Assembly: GCF_030409415.1 (NCBI RefSeq)
Contig: NZ_JAUFPW010000026.1
Span: 41,125-105,124 of the forward strand
Source of the DNA: Pedobacter aquatilis
GTDB taxonomy: Bacteria; Bacteroidota; Bacteroidia; Sphingobacteriales; Sphingobacteriaceae
Length of the DNA: 64,000 nucleotides
Direction of reading: 5' to 3'
Below, one piece after another: positions 44,914 through 54,121 of this stretch; the stretch's first letter is position 1; each line of letters starts with the position of its first letter. The translations under genes and the position numbers were made by a program. Under the pieces are notes generated by a model. That model ran no database searches and was not told where the DNA came from. It was given only the letters and a program-made list of their open reading frames with translations.

Positions 44914-47460
44914 ATGCGCTTTCTACAATTCCTTTTACTAACCCTCTTACTCTCATTTAAAATGTGGGCTAAATCTGCACCACCCATTAATGATGAAATT
45001 GCTGATGCAATAAAAATAACAAATACCACAGCTTATTGTACGGATGATGCCGCATACAGCAATTTGGAAGCTACACAAACCACAACTTATGCTAAACCAA
45101 TGGGTTGGATAGCTACAGGAAAAGATGTTTGGTTTAAATTTACAGCCTCTAAATACGATGTTAACATTTCTGTAAGCGGACAAATAAATGCTACAAGTAT
45201 AAATACCTTGGTTACACCACTTGTTGCGTTATACACCTTTGAGCCTAATTCTACAGGAATTTCTGAAATGATAGGCACTAGCTTTACCTCTAACAATGTT
45301 ACCTCACTTTACAAAGGCGCATTAACAATTGGTCAGGAATACTACATCAGAGTGAGTGGAGCCAATGACAATACCGGAACTTTTAAGTTATGCGTTGATA
45401 ATTATTTTCCACCAATTAAGGCTGGTCAGGATTGCATTTCCGCATCAATTCTCTGTTCAAAAGAATCCTTTACCCAACTAAATGTAACCGGTTCTGGTGG
45501 TAATAACAAAGAATCTGCTGGTACATGTTTAGGTACTGAATCAAACTCTTCTTGGTATTTATTTAAGGCTTCAAAAGCAGGTAGTTTAACATTTGTGATT
45601 ACGCCCTCAGTAACTACGAACGATATTGATTGGGTGTTTTATGATTTAGGTGTTGATGGAGATTGCAGCAAAATTAATGCAACCAATGCTATACGCTGTG
45701 CCGCAGGTAGCGGTGTAACCTGTTCGCCAAGTTATTATAAAACAGGTTTAAGTATGACTGAAACCGACTTAACCGAAAGTTCTGGCTGCCCCATTACTCC
45801 GCAGAATGGTTTTGTTAAATATGTTGATTTAATTGAAGGTCATAATTATGCACTGCTGATAGATAATTTCTCTAGCGGGAACAATGGCTTTACAATAGAA
45901 TTTGACGGAACTGCAGATTTTGCTGGCCCCAGTGCAGAAATTTTAGTCGACAAGCTAAATCCTTGTACAGATAACCAAGCCTATATTTTTAGAAGTAACG
46001 CAACAAATTATGCATCCCTCAAGTGGTCTTTCGGTGAAGGCGCCAGCATGACATCAGCTACAACAGAAGGCCCTTTCACCATTACTTACAGTACGCCGGG
46101 AGAAAAAGTTGTGGTATTGGAAGCAAAGGCCGCTAATGGCTGTAATGTGGTCACTACTCAAAGTTTTATCGTTGCTAAAACACCCGATAAACCAATAATT
46201 ACCACCTCGTCTGTAAATCTTTGTCAGGGAGATGTGCTGCAGCTTTCTACGCCTGCTGTAAACCTCGCAACATTCCACTGGACTGGTCCAAATGGTTTTA
46301 CCTCAGCAGTCAGGAATCCATCAATACCAATAACAGGACCTGAAAACGCAGGCATTTACAAGTTATTTATTCAGGTTGGCGATTGCATTAGCCCGGAAAA
46401 CAGTATCGAAATTTTATCTGTTGATTTAAAACCTGAAGCTGATTTTTCCATTGTAACCAATAATAAATGTGAACCAAATCAAAGCTTTACTTTGCTAAAC
46501 TCCTCAAAAAATTACACCAAAATAAACTGGAACTTCGGCAATGCCGTTAGTAGCAACACGAATATTGTAAACAACGGAAAACTTATCACTTACTCAAGCC
46601 CGGGATTAAGAAGCATTACCTTAACGATAGAAACGCCAAATGGCTGTACATCAACAAAAACTATCGATTTATTGGTTGAAGTAAAACCCGAAATGCCCAT
46701 AATTTCTGTCAACCAACCTTTATTCTGCCTGGGCGATGTGATAAAACTAGCTGTACCCAAAATAGAAAATATCATTTATGAGTGGACTGGTCCAAATAAC
46801 TTCACGGCAAACACTAACGCTATAAAAATACCCATTACCACATTTAATCAGGCCGGAGCTTACAAAGTTTCATTAACCTCAGGCAGTTGTTCGCCGGTTA
46901 TTGCAAGTTTAGTTATACCACCAATTGCCAAAATTCCTGTTGCCAATTTTTATACAGAACCAGGCTTTAACGGAAAATATTCTATCCCTGCGCCAATTAA
47001 TTTCATCAATAAATCTACAGATGCAGATTTTTACGAGTGGGAATTTGGCGATGGGTTTACATCAACAGAAATTAATCCCTTACATACATTTAGAACAGAT
47101 GGCTTATTTAAAATAAAACTTACTGCGTTTTCTAAAAATGGTTGCTTCAACAGCATCCTTCTGGGTGATTTATTAGTTAAAAAAGAAGGCTCTGTTTTTA
47201 CGCCAAATTCTTTCACCCCAAATGGAGATGGAAGCAATGATGAATTTATCGTAGGCATTACCAATTTGAAGCGATATAGCATTCAAATATTTAACAGATA
47301 TGGAAGTGTCGTATTTTCCAGCAACAATATTTACGATAACTGGAAAGGCACATTCAAAGGCAATGATTTACCCGTTGGCGTTTATTATTATTTAATACTT
47401 GGCACCACATTAGGCAACGAAAACGTAAAATATTCTGGCTCGGTAATGCTTTTGAGGTGA
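44914..47460 (+). CDS. Large secreted protein with PKD-like domains and a type B T9SS sorting domain
   Basis: 848 residues. Signal peptide about 1-19 (FLQFLLLTLLLSFKMWAK). Residues about 20-320 hold two beta-rich domains, each with a related motif (AKPMGWIATGKDVWFKFTAS and ESNSSWYLFKASKAGSLTFV). Residues about 340-740 contain PKD/Ig-like repeats (LKWSFGEGASMTSATTEGPF, INWNFGNAVSSN, YEWEFGDGFTSTEINPLHTF). The C-terminal about 85 residues are the CHU_C / gliding-motility-associated domain: FTPNSFTPNGDGSNDEF, IQIFNRYGSVVF and NDLPVGVYYYLI. This domain directs export by the type 9 secretion system and attachment to the surface. Probable roles are adhesion or carbohydrate binding. It ends one base before the convergent MutS-like gene, with no terminator between. 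Confidence 0.92.
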   Translation: MRFLQFLLLTLLLSFKMWAKSAPPINDEIADAIKITNTTAYCTDDAAYSNLEATQTTTYAKPMGWIATGKDVWFKFTASKYDVNISVSGQINATSINTLVTPLVALYTFEPNSTGISEMIGTSFTSNNVTSLYKGALTIGQEYYIRVSGANDNTGTFKLCVDNYFPPIKAGQDCISASILCSKESFTQLNVTGSGGNNKESAGTCLGTESNSSWYLFKASKAGSLTFVITPSVTTNDIDWVFYDLGVDGDCSKINATNAIRCAAGSGVTCSPSYYKTGLSMTETDLTESSGCPITPQNGFVKYVDLIEGHNYALLIDNFSSGNNGFTIEFDGTADFAGPSAEILVDKLNPCTDNQAYIFRSNATNYASLKWSFGEGASMTSATTEGPFTITYSTPGEKVVVLEAKAANGCNVVTTQSFIVAKTPDKPIITTSSVNLCQGDVLQLSTPAVNLATFHWTGPNGFTSAVRNPSIPITGPENAGIYKLFIQVGDCISPENSIEILSVDLKPEADFSIVTNNKCEPNQSFTLLNSSKNYTKINWNFGNAVSSNTNIVNNGKLITYSSPGLRSITLTIETPNGCTSTKTIDLLVEVKPEMPIISVNQPLFCLGDVIKLAVPKIENIIYEWTGPNNFTANTNAIKIPITTFNQAGAYKVSLTSGSCSPVIASLVIPPIAKIPVANFYTEPGFNGKYSIPAPINFINKSTDADFYEWEFGDGFTSTEINPLHTFRTDGLFKIKLTAFSKNGCFNSILLGDLLVKKEGSVFTPNSFTPNGDGSNDEFIVGITNLKRYSIQIFNRYGSVVFSSNNIYDNWKGTFKGNDLPVGVYYYLILGTTLGNENVKYSGSVMLLR

Positions 47461-47461
47461 T

Positions 47462-49276
47462 CTATTCCAAACTCAAACCAATTTCCTTTAATAAAATAGC
47501 GGCATTAAAAGTTGAACAAGGGCCTTGTTTTAACTTATAATCAAATTTCATCTCGCCATTATTTATTTGAATATCGAAGTGAAAATTTCTTAGTGTTTTT
47601 TCGTGTTCGTTTTTTAAATCGGCTAGTTGCAAATCATGTGTAGCAAATAATGCAGGTGTTTTTTCGGCAATAAGTTTCTCAACAAAAACTTTCGAACCCA
47701 AATATTTATCCCTACTATTCGTTCCCCGTAACATCTCATCAATCAAAACAAAAGTGTCTTTATGTTTTGCAACATTATCTAAAATCATTTTCAGGCGATT
47801 AAGCTCTGCCTTAAATGTTGATGTACTTTCGTTAAGCGAATCTTTTATCCGCATATAAGTATTAAGCTTAAATACAGAAAGTTTCATTTGCTCGGCACAC
47901 ACAGGCGCACCCGAGTAAGCCAAAACCGAATTAATACCAATGGTTCTTAAAAAAGTGCTTTTCCCAGCCATGTTCGAACCTGTGATCACATCAACGGTTG
48001 GCTCATTTTCTAAATGGAAATCGTTATTTACCCTGATGTTTTTAGCAATCAAAGGATGACCAATTTCCGTGGCTTGTCAAGTAAATTCATTCGTTATTTC
48101 CGGAAAAACCCATTCTGGATGGTTATGTGCAAGCGTAGCCAAAGCAATAAGTTCTTCGAAATCGCCAAGCTGATCTAGCGCTACAGCAACATCCTTTGAT
48201 GAAGTTTTGTACCATTGTTCTAGATTGATGCAACATTTCAAATCCCACAACAAAAAGGCATTTAGTGCAGTTGCTACAACAATATTTAAGCGAGCATCAA
48301 AATTCTGGATAATTTTTGAAAGACTTTTTATTTCAGTGCTTACTGGTTTTTCAGAAGAAAATAAAGATAAAATATAGCTACTGCTCCAATTGTATTTTTC
48401 TGTCCAGCTGATGGCTTCGGCATAGCCGTTTAAAAGGTTAGAACTACCGCTAAAGCTATAGTAAACTTTATTAACTTTCGAGCCATTTGCAATAACCAAA
48501 GCGGTATTTATTAATAAATATAAGGTTAAAATATTCCAAAGCATTCCATTAAAAAATATGGCGGCGAGTAATAATCCTATCGAAATAAACGGCGCCGCCT
48601 TAACATAAAACCTTAAAGCTACACCTTTAAAAAAAGCCAATTGAGCATTCAACTTACCATCCAATTGTTCTTTTATTCTTTCAATTTTCTCAATACCATA
48701 GCCATGCAAATTAGCCCTAAATTCAAAAGTATCCTCAATGTAACTCAATACCTCTTTGATGGCCTCCTGTCTTAATAAAATGGTGTTAATATCCGTTTCA
48801 TGTGATAAACTTTTAGCTAGAAGCGATTTGCCTTTTTTGGTATAACATCTGTTAATTACTGCATACAAAGAGGCATCACCAAAAATATCCAAATCAGAAG
48901 TAAAAGGATGGTTTTCAGATTCATATCGAACACCATCATCATAACCGTTCTTTAATCCGCTTAGCTGATTCCACTCATTTTGATAAACCCACAATAACTG
49001 TTTTTGATAATCTATTTCCTTATCAAGTTTGCTTTGCTTTTTCACTACAAAGGCAAAAACCAAAACCGGAATAATTAAGCCCACTTGTATAAAAGTTCTC
49101 CAGTTATTATCTTCAGAATTCAAAAGGAAGACGAATAAAGCAATCTCAACTAAAAATAATGTAATTCTTAGGTAAGAGAAATTTTCAAGCTGCTTTTGTG
49201 TTTCATCAATTTTAGCTTTAACCTGTTCTATATTTTGGCTATAACCAAATATTATCTGCGCTTGTGTTTTTAACAT
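47462..49276 (-). pseudogene. MutS-like ATPase gene interrupted by an in-frame TGA
   Basis: One frame of 604 codons is broken by a single TGA at 48077-48079 (codon 400). The upstream 399 residues contain two membrane-helix pairs (FLVEIALFVFLL, GLIIPVLVFAFVV; ISIGLLLAAIFFNG) and the start of a MutS core. Immediately after the TGA the same frame continues as QATEIGHPLIAKN and then the ATPase: Walker A TGSNMAGKST, LNESTSTFKAEL, and the Walker B region FVLIDEMLRGTNSRD. In the family, the HPLI segment directly precedes Walker A, so the gene is one protein cut by a nonsense codon. A downstream start would have to be TTG and would lack the core. It could be a recent pseudogene, a sequencing error or a recoded stop. 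The family is membrane-linked MutS-like, not the mismatch-repair MutS itself. Confidence 0.8.
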
Positions 49277-49319
49277 TATATTTGAATCTCGAAAAATTCT
49301 AAAGATAGAAAAATATTAA

Positions 49320-49793
49320 ATGAAGATTACGCTTATCGCCATTGGCAAAACAGAAGATAAATATTTAATTGAGGGCATTGATAAATACATCAACCGTTTA
49401 AAGCATTACATAAACTTTAATTTTGTGGCCATACCTGATGTTAAGAATGTGAAAAATCTTTCAGAAGCACAGCAAAAAACAAAGGAAGCCGAGCTGCTAC
49501 ACAAACAAATTAATAATGGCGATGTTGTTATTTTATTGGATGAGAAAGGGAAAAAATATTCATCTGTGGCGTTTTCCAGTTATTTGAACAAGCAAATGGT
49601 TGGTAGTGTGCAGCATTTAATCTTTATCATTGGCGGACCATATGGTTTTGACGATACCATTTACAAACGGGCAAATGGATTGATTTCCTTATCCGACATG
49701 ACTTTCTCACATCAAATGATTCGTTTATTTTTTGTTGAGCAATTGTACCGAGGATTTAGTATCTTAAAGGGAGAACCTTATCATCACGCATAA
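49320..49793 (+). CDS. rlmH: 23S rRNA (pseudouridine-1915-N3)-methyltransferase
   Basis: 157 residues, the family length. RlmH is a SPOUT methyltransferase acting on helix 69 of 23S rRNA in the assembled ribosome. Marks: ITLIAIGKTEDKYL at the N-terminus, VVILLDEKGKKYSSVAFSSY, the knot loop LIFIIGGPYGFDDTIYKRA, and the C-terminal MIRLFFVEQLYRGFSILKGE with terminal PYHHA. The ATG at 49320 begins directly with the conserved strand. It is divergent from the MutS-like gene; a small membrane peptide gene follows. Confidence 0.97.
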   Translation: MKITLIAIGKTEDKYLIEGIDKYINRLKHYINFNFVAIPDVKNVKNLSEAQQKTKEAELLHKQINNGDVVILLDEKGKKYSSVAFSSYLNKQMVGSVQHLIFIIGGPYGFDDTIYKRANGLISLSDMTFSHQMIRLFFVEQLYRGFSILKGEPYHHA

Positions 49794-49851
49794 TAATCAA
49801 TGCTAACCTTGTGGAATTAGCAAAATAAAAACATCATTAAATAAAAAAACT

Positions 49852-49977
49852 ATGTTACTGGATAAATATAAAAGACAATACAAATTTAAAAGCAGGCAAT
49901 CGGGAAGCGATAAAGTGTTGTGGATTAGCCTTGCCATTTCAGCAGTCGTTATCGCTATTTTGTGGTACTTTTTTTAA
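49852..49977 (+). CDS. Small single-pass membrane peptide
   Basis: 41 residues: a basic N-terminal half (MLLDKYKRQYKFKSRQSGSD) followed by a hydrophobic helix (VLWISLAISAVVIAILWYFF) to the stop. Too short for most gene callers. It starts 58 bp after rlmH and ends just before a strong terminator at 49985-50030, so it would be the last cistron of that transcript. The clean basic/hydrophobic organisation and its position argue for a real gene, but homology was not checked. Function unknown. Confidence 0.55.
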   Translation: MLLDKYKRQYKFKSRQSGSDKVLWISLAISAVVIAILWYFF

Positions 49978-49984
49978 AACCCGT

Positions 49985-50030
49985 TTTAAACAATAAAGCC
50001 ATTGCAAGTAGCAATGGCTTTATTGTTTAT
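49985..50030. terminator. Strong bidirectional terminator between the rlmH unit and the DUF5606 gene
   Basis: CAATAAAGCCATTGC and GCAATGGCTTTATTG form a perfect 15-bp stem, extended by flanking A-T pairs, around a 5-nt loop (AAGTA). It can terminate both convergent transcripts. Confidence 0.9.
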
Positions 50031-50045
50031 TATTTAATTAGAAGT

Positions 50046-50594
50046 TTAAACTCCTTTTTTACTTGTCATGCTTGCTTTTTTAGCAGGAGCAGATGTTTTA
50101 GTGGTTGCTTTAGCGTTTGAAGCTTTAGCACCTGTACTTTTCTGTTTCTTATCAGCTGCAGCTTTTTCTTCAGATAATTTCACCTCAGCTGGTGTACCTG
50201 GAGCTTCAGGAGCATCCTCAGTAAACAAAGGCATATCTTTTAATAAGTTATACCAACCGATGATTTTCTTCATATCCGAAGCATATACTTTTTCTTCATC
50301 GTGTCCTGGTGCAACTTCGTTAAAATAAGCACGCAAAACTTTAGTATCCGCTTTAGTATCAGGCGTTGTACCTTTCTCGCTGATTTTTGCAAAAACATCT
50401 ACCAGTTTAATTTCCTGGTCTTCGCCATAAACGGTAATATCTTCAAGCGATGCAAGTTTTGTATTTGTAATATTAGCTACAATTTTAACTTTTTGTGCAT
50501 CAAGACTTTCTAAAATATAACCAACTTTATTTTGTCCAACTAGTTTAAACAAACCTGGTCTGCCAGAAACGGCAACTATTCCTCTTAAGTTCAT
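50046..50594 (-). CDS. DUF5606 family protein
   Basis: 182 residues. The N-terminal about 135 residues match the Bacteroidota DUF5606 pattern: MNLRGIVAVSGRPGLFKLVG, then YILESLDAQKVKIVANITNT, ASLEDITVYGE, and the helical AYFNEVAPGHDEEKVYASDM and KIIGWYNLL. The C-terminal about 50 residues are a low-complexity, Lys/Ala/Thr-rich tail that could contact nucleic acid. The function is unknown to me. It is encoded next to a cyclophilin gene, 72 bp downstream on the same strand, so the two may be transcribed together. Confidence 0.88.
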   Translation of the reverse strand: MNLRGIVAVSGRPGLFKLVGQNKVGYILESLDAQKVKIVANITNTKLASLEDITVYGEDQEIKLVDVFAKISEKGTTPDTKADTKVLRAYFNEVAPGHDEEKVYASDMKKIIGWYNLLKDMPLFTEDAPEAPGTPAEVKLSEEKAAADKKQKSTGAKASNAKATTKTSAPAKKASMTSKKGV

Positions 50595-50666
50595 AATATT
50601 TTTCTTTAGCGCTTAGCGGTTGGAGTTTAGCGGTTTAAATGCTTATCGCCAAACGCTTAACGCGAT

Positions 50667-51125
50667 TTAATCTTCAATTATTTCTACAGTTAAAATCTTG
50701 TCTCCCTGACGGATGTCATCAACAAGATCAACATTTTCAACAGCTTTACCAAATACGGTATGGTTACGGTCTAAATGAGCAGTGTTTGTTCTGCTGTGGC
50801 AGATAAAAAACTGAGAACCACCTGTATTTCTACCAGCATGCGCCATAGATAATACACCACGATCGTGAAATTGGTTCTCACCATCTAATTCACAGTCAAT
50901 TTTATAACCCGGACCACCAGTGCCCGGCATGCCAGTTGCACCGTCTTTAGAATTAGGGCAACCAGTTTGAACCATAAAATTAGGAATTACACGGTGAAAA
51001 GTTACTCCATCGTAAAAACCTTCTTTAGCCAGTTTTTTAAAGTTTTCTACTGCTTTAGGAGCATCTTTTTCAAAGAACTCAACAGTCATGTCACCTTTTT
51101 CAGTTTTTATTATTGCTTTACTCAT
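50667..51125 (-). CDS. Cyclophilin-type peptidyl-prolyl cis-trans isomerase
   Basis: 152 residues, cytoplasmic (no signal peptide). Cyclophilin signatures: MTVEFFEKDAPKAVENFKKL, YDGVTFHRVIPNFMVQTGCP, GGPGYKIDCELDGENQFHDRGVLSMAHAG and GSQFFICHSRTNTAHLDRNHTVFG. The catalytic Arg in FHRVIP and the QFFI-type Phe pair are present. It accelerates proline isomerisation during folding. Its downstream neighbour on the same strand is the DUF5606 gene. Confidence 0.95.
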   Translation of the reverse strand: MSKAIIKTEKGDMTVEFFEKDAPKAVENFKKLAKEGFYDGVTFHRVIPNFMVQTGCPNSKDGATGMPGTGGPGYKIDCELDGENQFHDRGVLSMAHAGRNTGGSQFFICHSRTNTAHLDRNHTVFGKAVENVDLVDDIRQGDKILTVEIIED

Positions 51126-51736
51126 ATCAATTTTATTTATTAAAAAATTCCAACAAGTATTAAAACTTAATCGGGAAGCGCAAAAATAGTAAAATTTATA
51201 ATTAGAACATCTTTAAAGATTTGAATAATGAATATTAGGCTATCATTATAAAAATAATTAGAAAACAAACGGTTAAGTAATTCTTGGGAATATGTAGCCC
51301 TGCCATTCGCTGTAGCCCTCGTAAAAAACTCGGGGCTGCCGCTGCTGTCAGGTTTAGAAACAAAGTTTTAAACCACCCCTTGCACTGTCCACTCCCCTCT
51401 TTTTTTCAAGGAGGGGCAGGGGGTGGTTTCTTTGTCCATAATGTACATACCTTAAACATAGCCCCGACATTCGCGGAAATACTTTTTGTTTGCAGTAACT
51501 CCGAATTTATTTGCTGCAACCTATGAAACAGATGCTTCGTTCCTCAGCATGACATTTGTTAACAAAAAGATTGCAGCATTGGCGGGACAGCAGTTGCCAA
51601 GAACTACTGACATTCCGCTTCAGATAATCCTAATCAATCAAGATTAACAAATTCTTTTCTCAGTTACTAGACACACAACCACCAAATTTATTTTCTTTAA
51701 CAGACTAAATGAGGTATTTTAGTGTTTTATGTTATT
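51126..51736. repeat. Repeat-rich gap: two repeat families and composite copy E
   Basis: No credible gene; the short open frames are repeat-derived. 51302-51364 matches the repeat at 8101-8180. 51370-51429 is an inverted repeat (AAACCACCCC ... GGGGTGGTTT) enclosing a second hairpin, with relatives at 63450-63520 and 63897. 51473-51491 (GCGGAAATACTTTTTGTTT) and 51561-51588 (AACAAAAAGATTGCAGC ... GCGGGAC) are the arms of the composite repeat also seen at 3528-3602. Between those arms, 51529-51554 is a REP word, CAGATGCTTCGTTCCTCAGC plus ATGACA. The order is the fullest of the copies in this window. Confidence 0.75.
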
Positions 51737-53002
51737 ATGGTCCTTAAAAAGAAACATTACCTCCTATTAATTTTCTTACTTATAAGCTTTGGCGTTAAGG
51801 CTTCATCAATATTAATTTATATGGATGAAGACCAAAAAAACCACTTAAAAGCTTACGGAATTGCTTATTGGACCATAAGCAAACAAGTTGAGGTAGATTG
51901 GCTTTTAAATTACCGTGGTGGTAGTTTCCTCATCAAATACAACAAAACTATCGAAGATGAATGCAAAGTTAGAGGTGTTTCTTATGAAGTTGTTGCCGAT
52001 GGTAAAGTTGTAAATCTACTCAACGAAATCAGCGACCCATCTGTAAATATGGAGATGGTAAAACTCGAAAAGACCCCGAAAATTGCAGTCTACTCACCAA
52101 AAAGCAAATTACCTTGGGATGATGCCGTAACCCTTGTTTTAACTTACGCCGAAATACCCTATGATGTAATTTACGATGATGACATTTTGCAAGATAAACT
52201 AAGCAAATATGATTGGCTGCATTTACATCATGAAGATTTTACGGGCCAGTATGGACGGTTCTGGTCGTCATTCCGTTTTGCAAACTGGTACCAGGAAGAT
52301 GTTAAAAACCAGGAAGCCTTAGCGAAAAGATTAGGCTACAAGAAAGTTTCGCAAATGAAACTCGCCGTTGCAAAACAGATTAAAGAGTATTGTGTTGGCG
52401 GTGGTTTTATGTTTGCCATGTGCTCTGGCACCGATAGTTTTGATATTGCACTAGCTGCTGAAGGTGTTGATATTTGTGCCGCAATGTTTGATGGCGATGC
52501 TGCAGACCCAAATGCACAAGCTAAACTGGATTTTTCGAAAACAATGGCTTTCCAGAATTTCAAGCTGGACAATAACCCAATGAATTATGAGTTTTCGGAC
52601 ATTGATGCCACAAATGGAAGGGGTTTAAACGAAAGCAACGATTATTTCACGCTGTTTGATTTTTCTGCAAAGTGGGATTTAGTACCAACCATGCTTACCC
52701 AAAATCATGATAAAGTAATTAAAGGTTTCATGGGGCAAACTACAGCATTTAAAAAAGGATTAATTAAAACAAGCGTAACCGTTTTAGGAGAGAATAAAGG
52801 TGCAGCAGAAGTGCGTTACCTACATGGAGAAGTTGGCAAAGGGCAATTTACCTTCTATGGCGGTCACGACCCGGAAGATTACCAGCACGCCGTTGGCGAC
52901 CCGCCCACCGATTTAAACCTGCATCCTAACTCTGCCGGCTATAGATTAATTTTAAACAATGTACTGTTCCCTGCGGCAAAGAAAAAGCCTCAAAAAACTT
53001 AA
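51737..53002 (+). CDS. Exported Bacteroidota protein with a glutamine-amidotransferase-like fold (usually labelled asparagine synthetase B)
   Basis: About 421 residues from the ATG at 51737 (MVLKKKHYLLL); an extension to 51722 would start at GTG. Signal peptide about 1-23 (LLLIFLLISFGVKASS). Conserved segments: YMDEDQKNHLKAYGIAYWTI, LLNYRGGSFLIKY, KIAVYSPKSKLPWDDAVTLV, LHLHHEDFTGQYGRFW, and GGGFMFAMCSGTDSFDIALAAEGVDICA, where the Cys lies in a strand-turn-helix like the nucleophile elbow of class I amidotransferases. The end, FYGGHDPEDYQHAVGDPPTD, is strongly conserved-looking. There is no N-terminal Cys2 glutaminase or ATP-pyrophosphatase P-loop, so genuine asparagine synthetase activity is unlikely. 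The role is unknown; the location is probably periplasmic. Confidence 0.85.
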   Translation: MVLKKKHYLLLIFLLISFGVKASSILIYMDEDQKNHLKAYGIAYWTISKQVEVDWLLNYRGGSFLIKYNKTIEDECKVRGVSYEVVADGKVVNLLNEISDPSVNMEMVKLEKTPKIAVYSPKSKLPWDDAVTLVLTYAEIPYDVIYDDDILQDKLSKYDWLHLHHEDFTGQYGRFWSSFRFANWYQEDVKNQEALAKRLGYKKVSQMKLAVAKQIKEYCVGGGFMFAMCSGTDSFDIALAAEGVDICAAMFDGDAADPNAQAKLDFSKTMAFQNFKLDNNPMNYEFSDIDATNGRGLNESNDYFTLFDFSAKWDLVPTMLTQNHDKVIKGFMGQTTAFKKGLIKTSVTVLGENKGAAEVRYLHGEVGKGQFTFYGGHDPEDYQHAVGDPPTDLNLHPNSAGYRLILNNVLFPAAKKKPQKT

Positions 53003-53274
53003 GCTTCCGCTTAGCATTTCGCCAAAATTATTCTTTATCAGACTAAAATTCCTTTTAACTATACACTTCAAATATTCTTGGATAGAGTGTTGTAATGCAA
53101 CATAAGATAAAAATATTGCAATCAAAACCTACTGTAAACCAATATTTTAATTAACACACACGTAACATTAATAATACTTTGGCATAGCTTTTGGAATGAA
53201 GGCGGTAATTAACATCCGATTTTAATAATTCGGAAATTATTTAAAACAAGATTCTTTACCTAAAGAAAGATATT

Positions 53275-53967
53275 ATGAAAAAGTTATTATTAAGCGCAGG
53301 CGTTTTATTATTGGCAACAGGTGCATTTGCACAAACAACAATGAGTGGAAACACTGCAAGATTTGGTTTAAAAGCTGGTGTTAACTTGTCGAGTTACAGC
53401 GGTACTGGAGTGTTAGATAGAGATTACAAGAGCAATGTTGGATACAACGTTACAGCATTCGGCGATTTCGGAGTTGGAAATAATTTCTTTATCCAGCCAG
53501 GCGTTTCATTACAGAATAAAGGTGCAAAATTAGAGAGCACCAGTACTGTTGGCGGTTCTACGGTAACTGGTACATTTAAACAAGATGTAATGGCAATTGA
53601 AGTACCGGTAAACGCAGTAGTTAGAATCCCTACGGGTGATGCAGGTGCTTTCCAGATTAGTGCTGGTCCATATGTTGGCTTTAACATTTCCGGTAAAAAT
53701 AAATATTCTGGTACTTACACAAATGCAGCTGTTGCAGGTTCTACATTTACAGATAGAGATATCGAATTTGGTAGCACAACCAGTGATGATTTAAGCAGCA
53801 TTGATTTTGGTGCAAACTTCGGTTTAGCTTATCGCCTTAACAGTGGTGTATCAATCGGTGCGAACTATGGTTTAGGTATTTCGAATTTAGTGCCTAAAGA
53901 TTTGAGATCAAACGATGATAAATTAAGAAACCGTGTTATCGGTTTTACAATTGGATATTCATTGTAA
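53275..53967 (+). CDS. Outer-membrane beta-barrel protein (PorT-like / OMP_b-brl_2)
   Basis: 230 residues. Signal peptide about 1-20 (LLLSAGVLLLATGAFAQ). The mature protein is all alternating hydrophobic/polar strands: ARFGLKAGVNLSSYSG, GYNVTAFGDFGVGNNFFIQPGVSLQNKGAKL, VPVNAVVRIPTGDAGAFQISAGPYVGFNISGK, LSSIDFGANFGLAYRLNSGVSIGANYGLGISNL, ending with a strand VIGFTIGYSL whose aromatic penultimate residue suits BAM recognition. An eight-stranded small barrel is inferred. No substrate or function is known. It is monocistronic, closed by a strong terminator. Confidence 0.88.
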   Translation: MKKLLLSAGVLLLATGAFAQTTMSGNTARFGLKAGVNLSSYSGTGVLDRDYKSNVGYNVTAFGDFGVGNNFFIQPGVSLQNKGAKLESTSTVGGSTVTGTFKQDVMAIEVPVNAVVRIPTGDAGAFQISAGPYVGFNISGKNKYSGTYTNAAVAGSTFTDRDIEFGSTTSDDLSSIDFGANFGLAYRLNSGVSIGANYGLGISNLVPKDLRSNDDKLRNRVIGFTIGYSL

Positions 53968-53981
53968 ACAATAACTATTAT

Positions 53982-54020
53982 AAAAAAAAGCTCCCGAATT
54001 ATTTCGGGAGCTTTTTTTTT
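53982..54020. terminator. Strong bidirectional intrinsic terminator
   Basis: CTCCCGAA (53991-53998) pairs with TTCGGGAG (54003-54010), extended by A and T tracts on both sides, around a 4-nt loop. It closes the barrel-protein gene and probably also the convergent porin gene. Confidence 0.92.
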
Positions 54021-54121
54021 GAACTTAAATTTTTATGCAACCTGTGCTAAAATCAGTATACAACTTTGCGTTTTTTGCAACGTACCTTTTGCGCTCTTTG
54101 GGGTAAAACCACACCTAAACC

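Noticed and set aside
47462..48052. Separate 196-residue ATPase gene
   Set aside because: It is in the same frame as the upstream MutS-like ORF, begins at a TTG inside the conserved HPLI motif, and lacks the MutS core; it is the 3' part of one broken gene.
51284..51526. 80-codon open frame on the plus strand
   Set aside because: Composed of the second repeat family, a hairpin and composite repeat arms.
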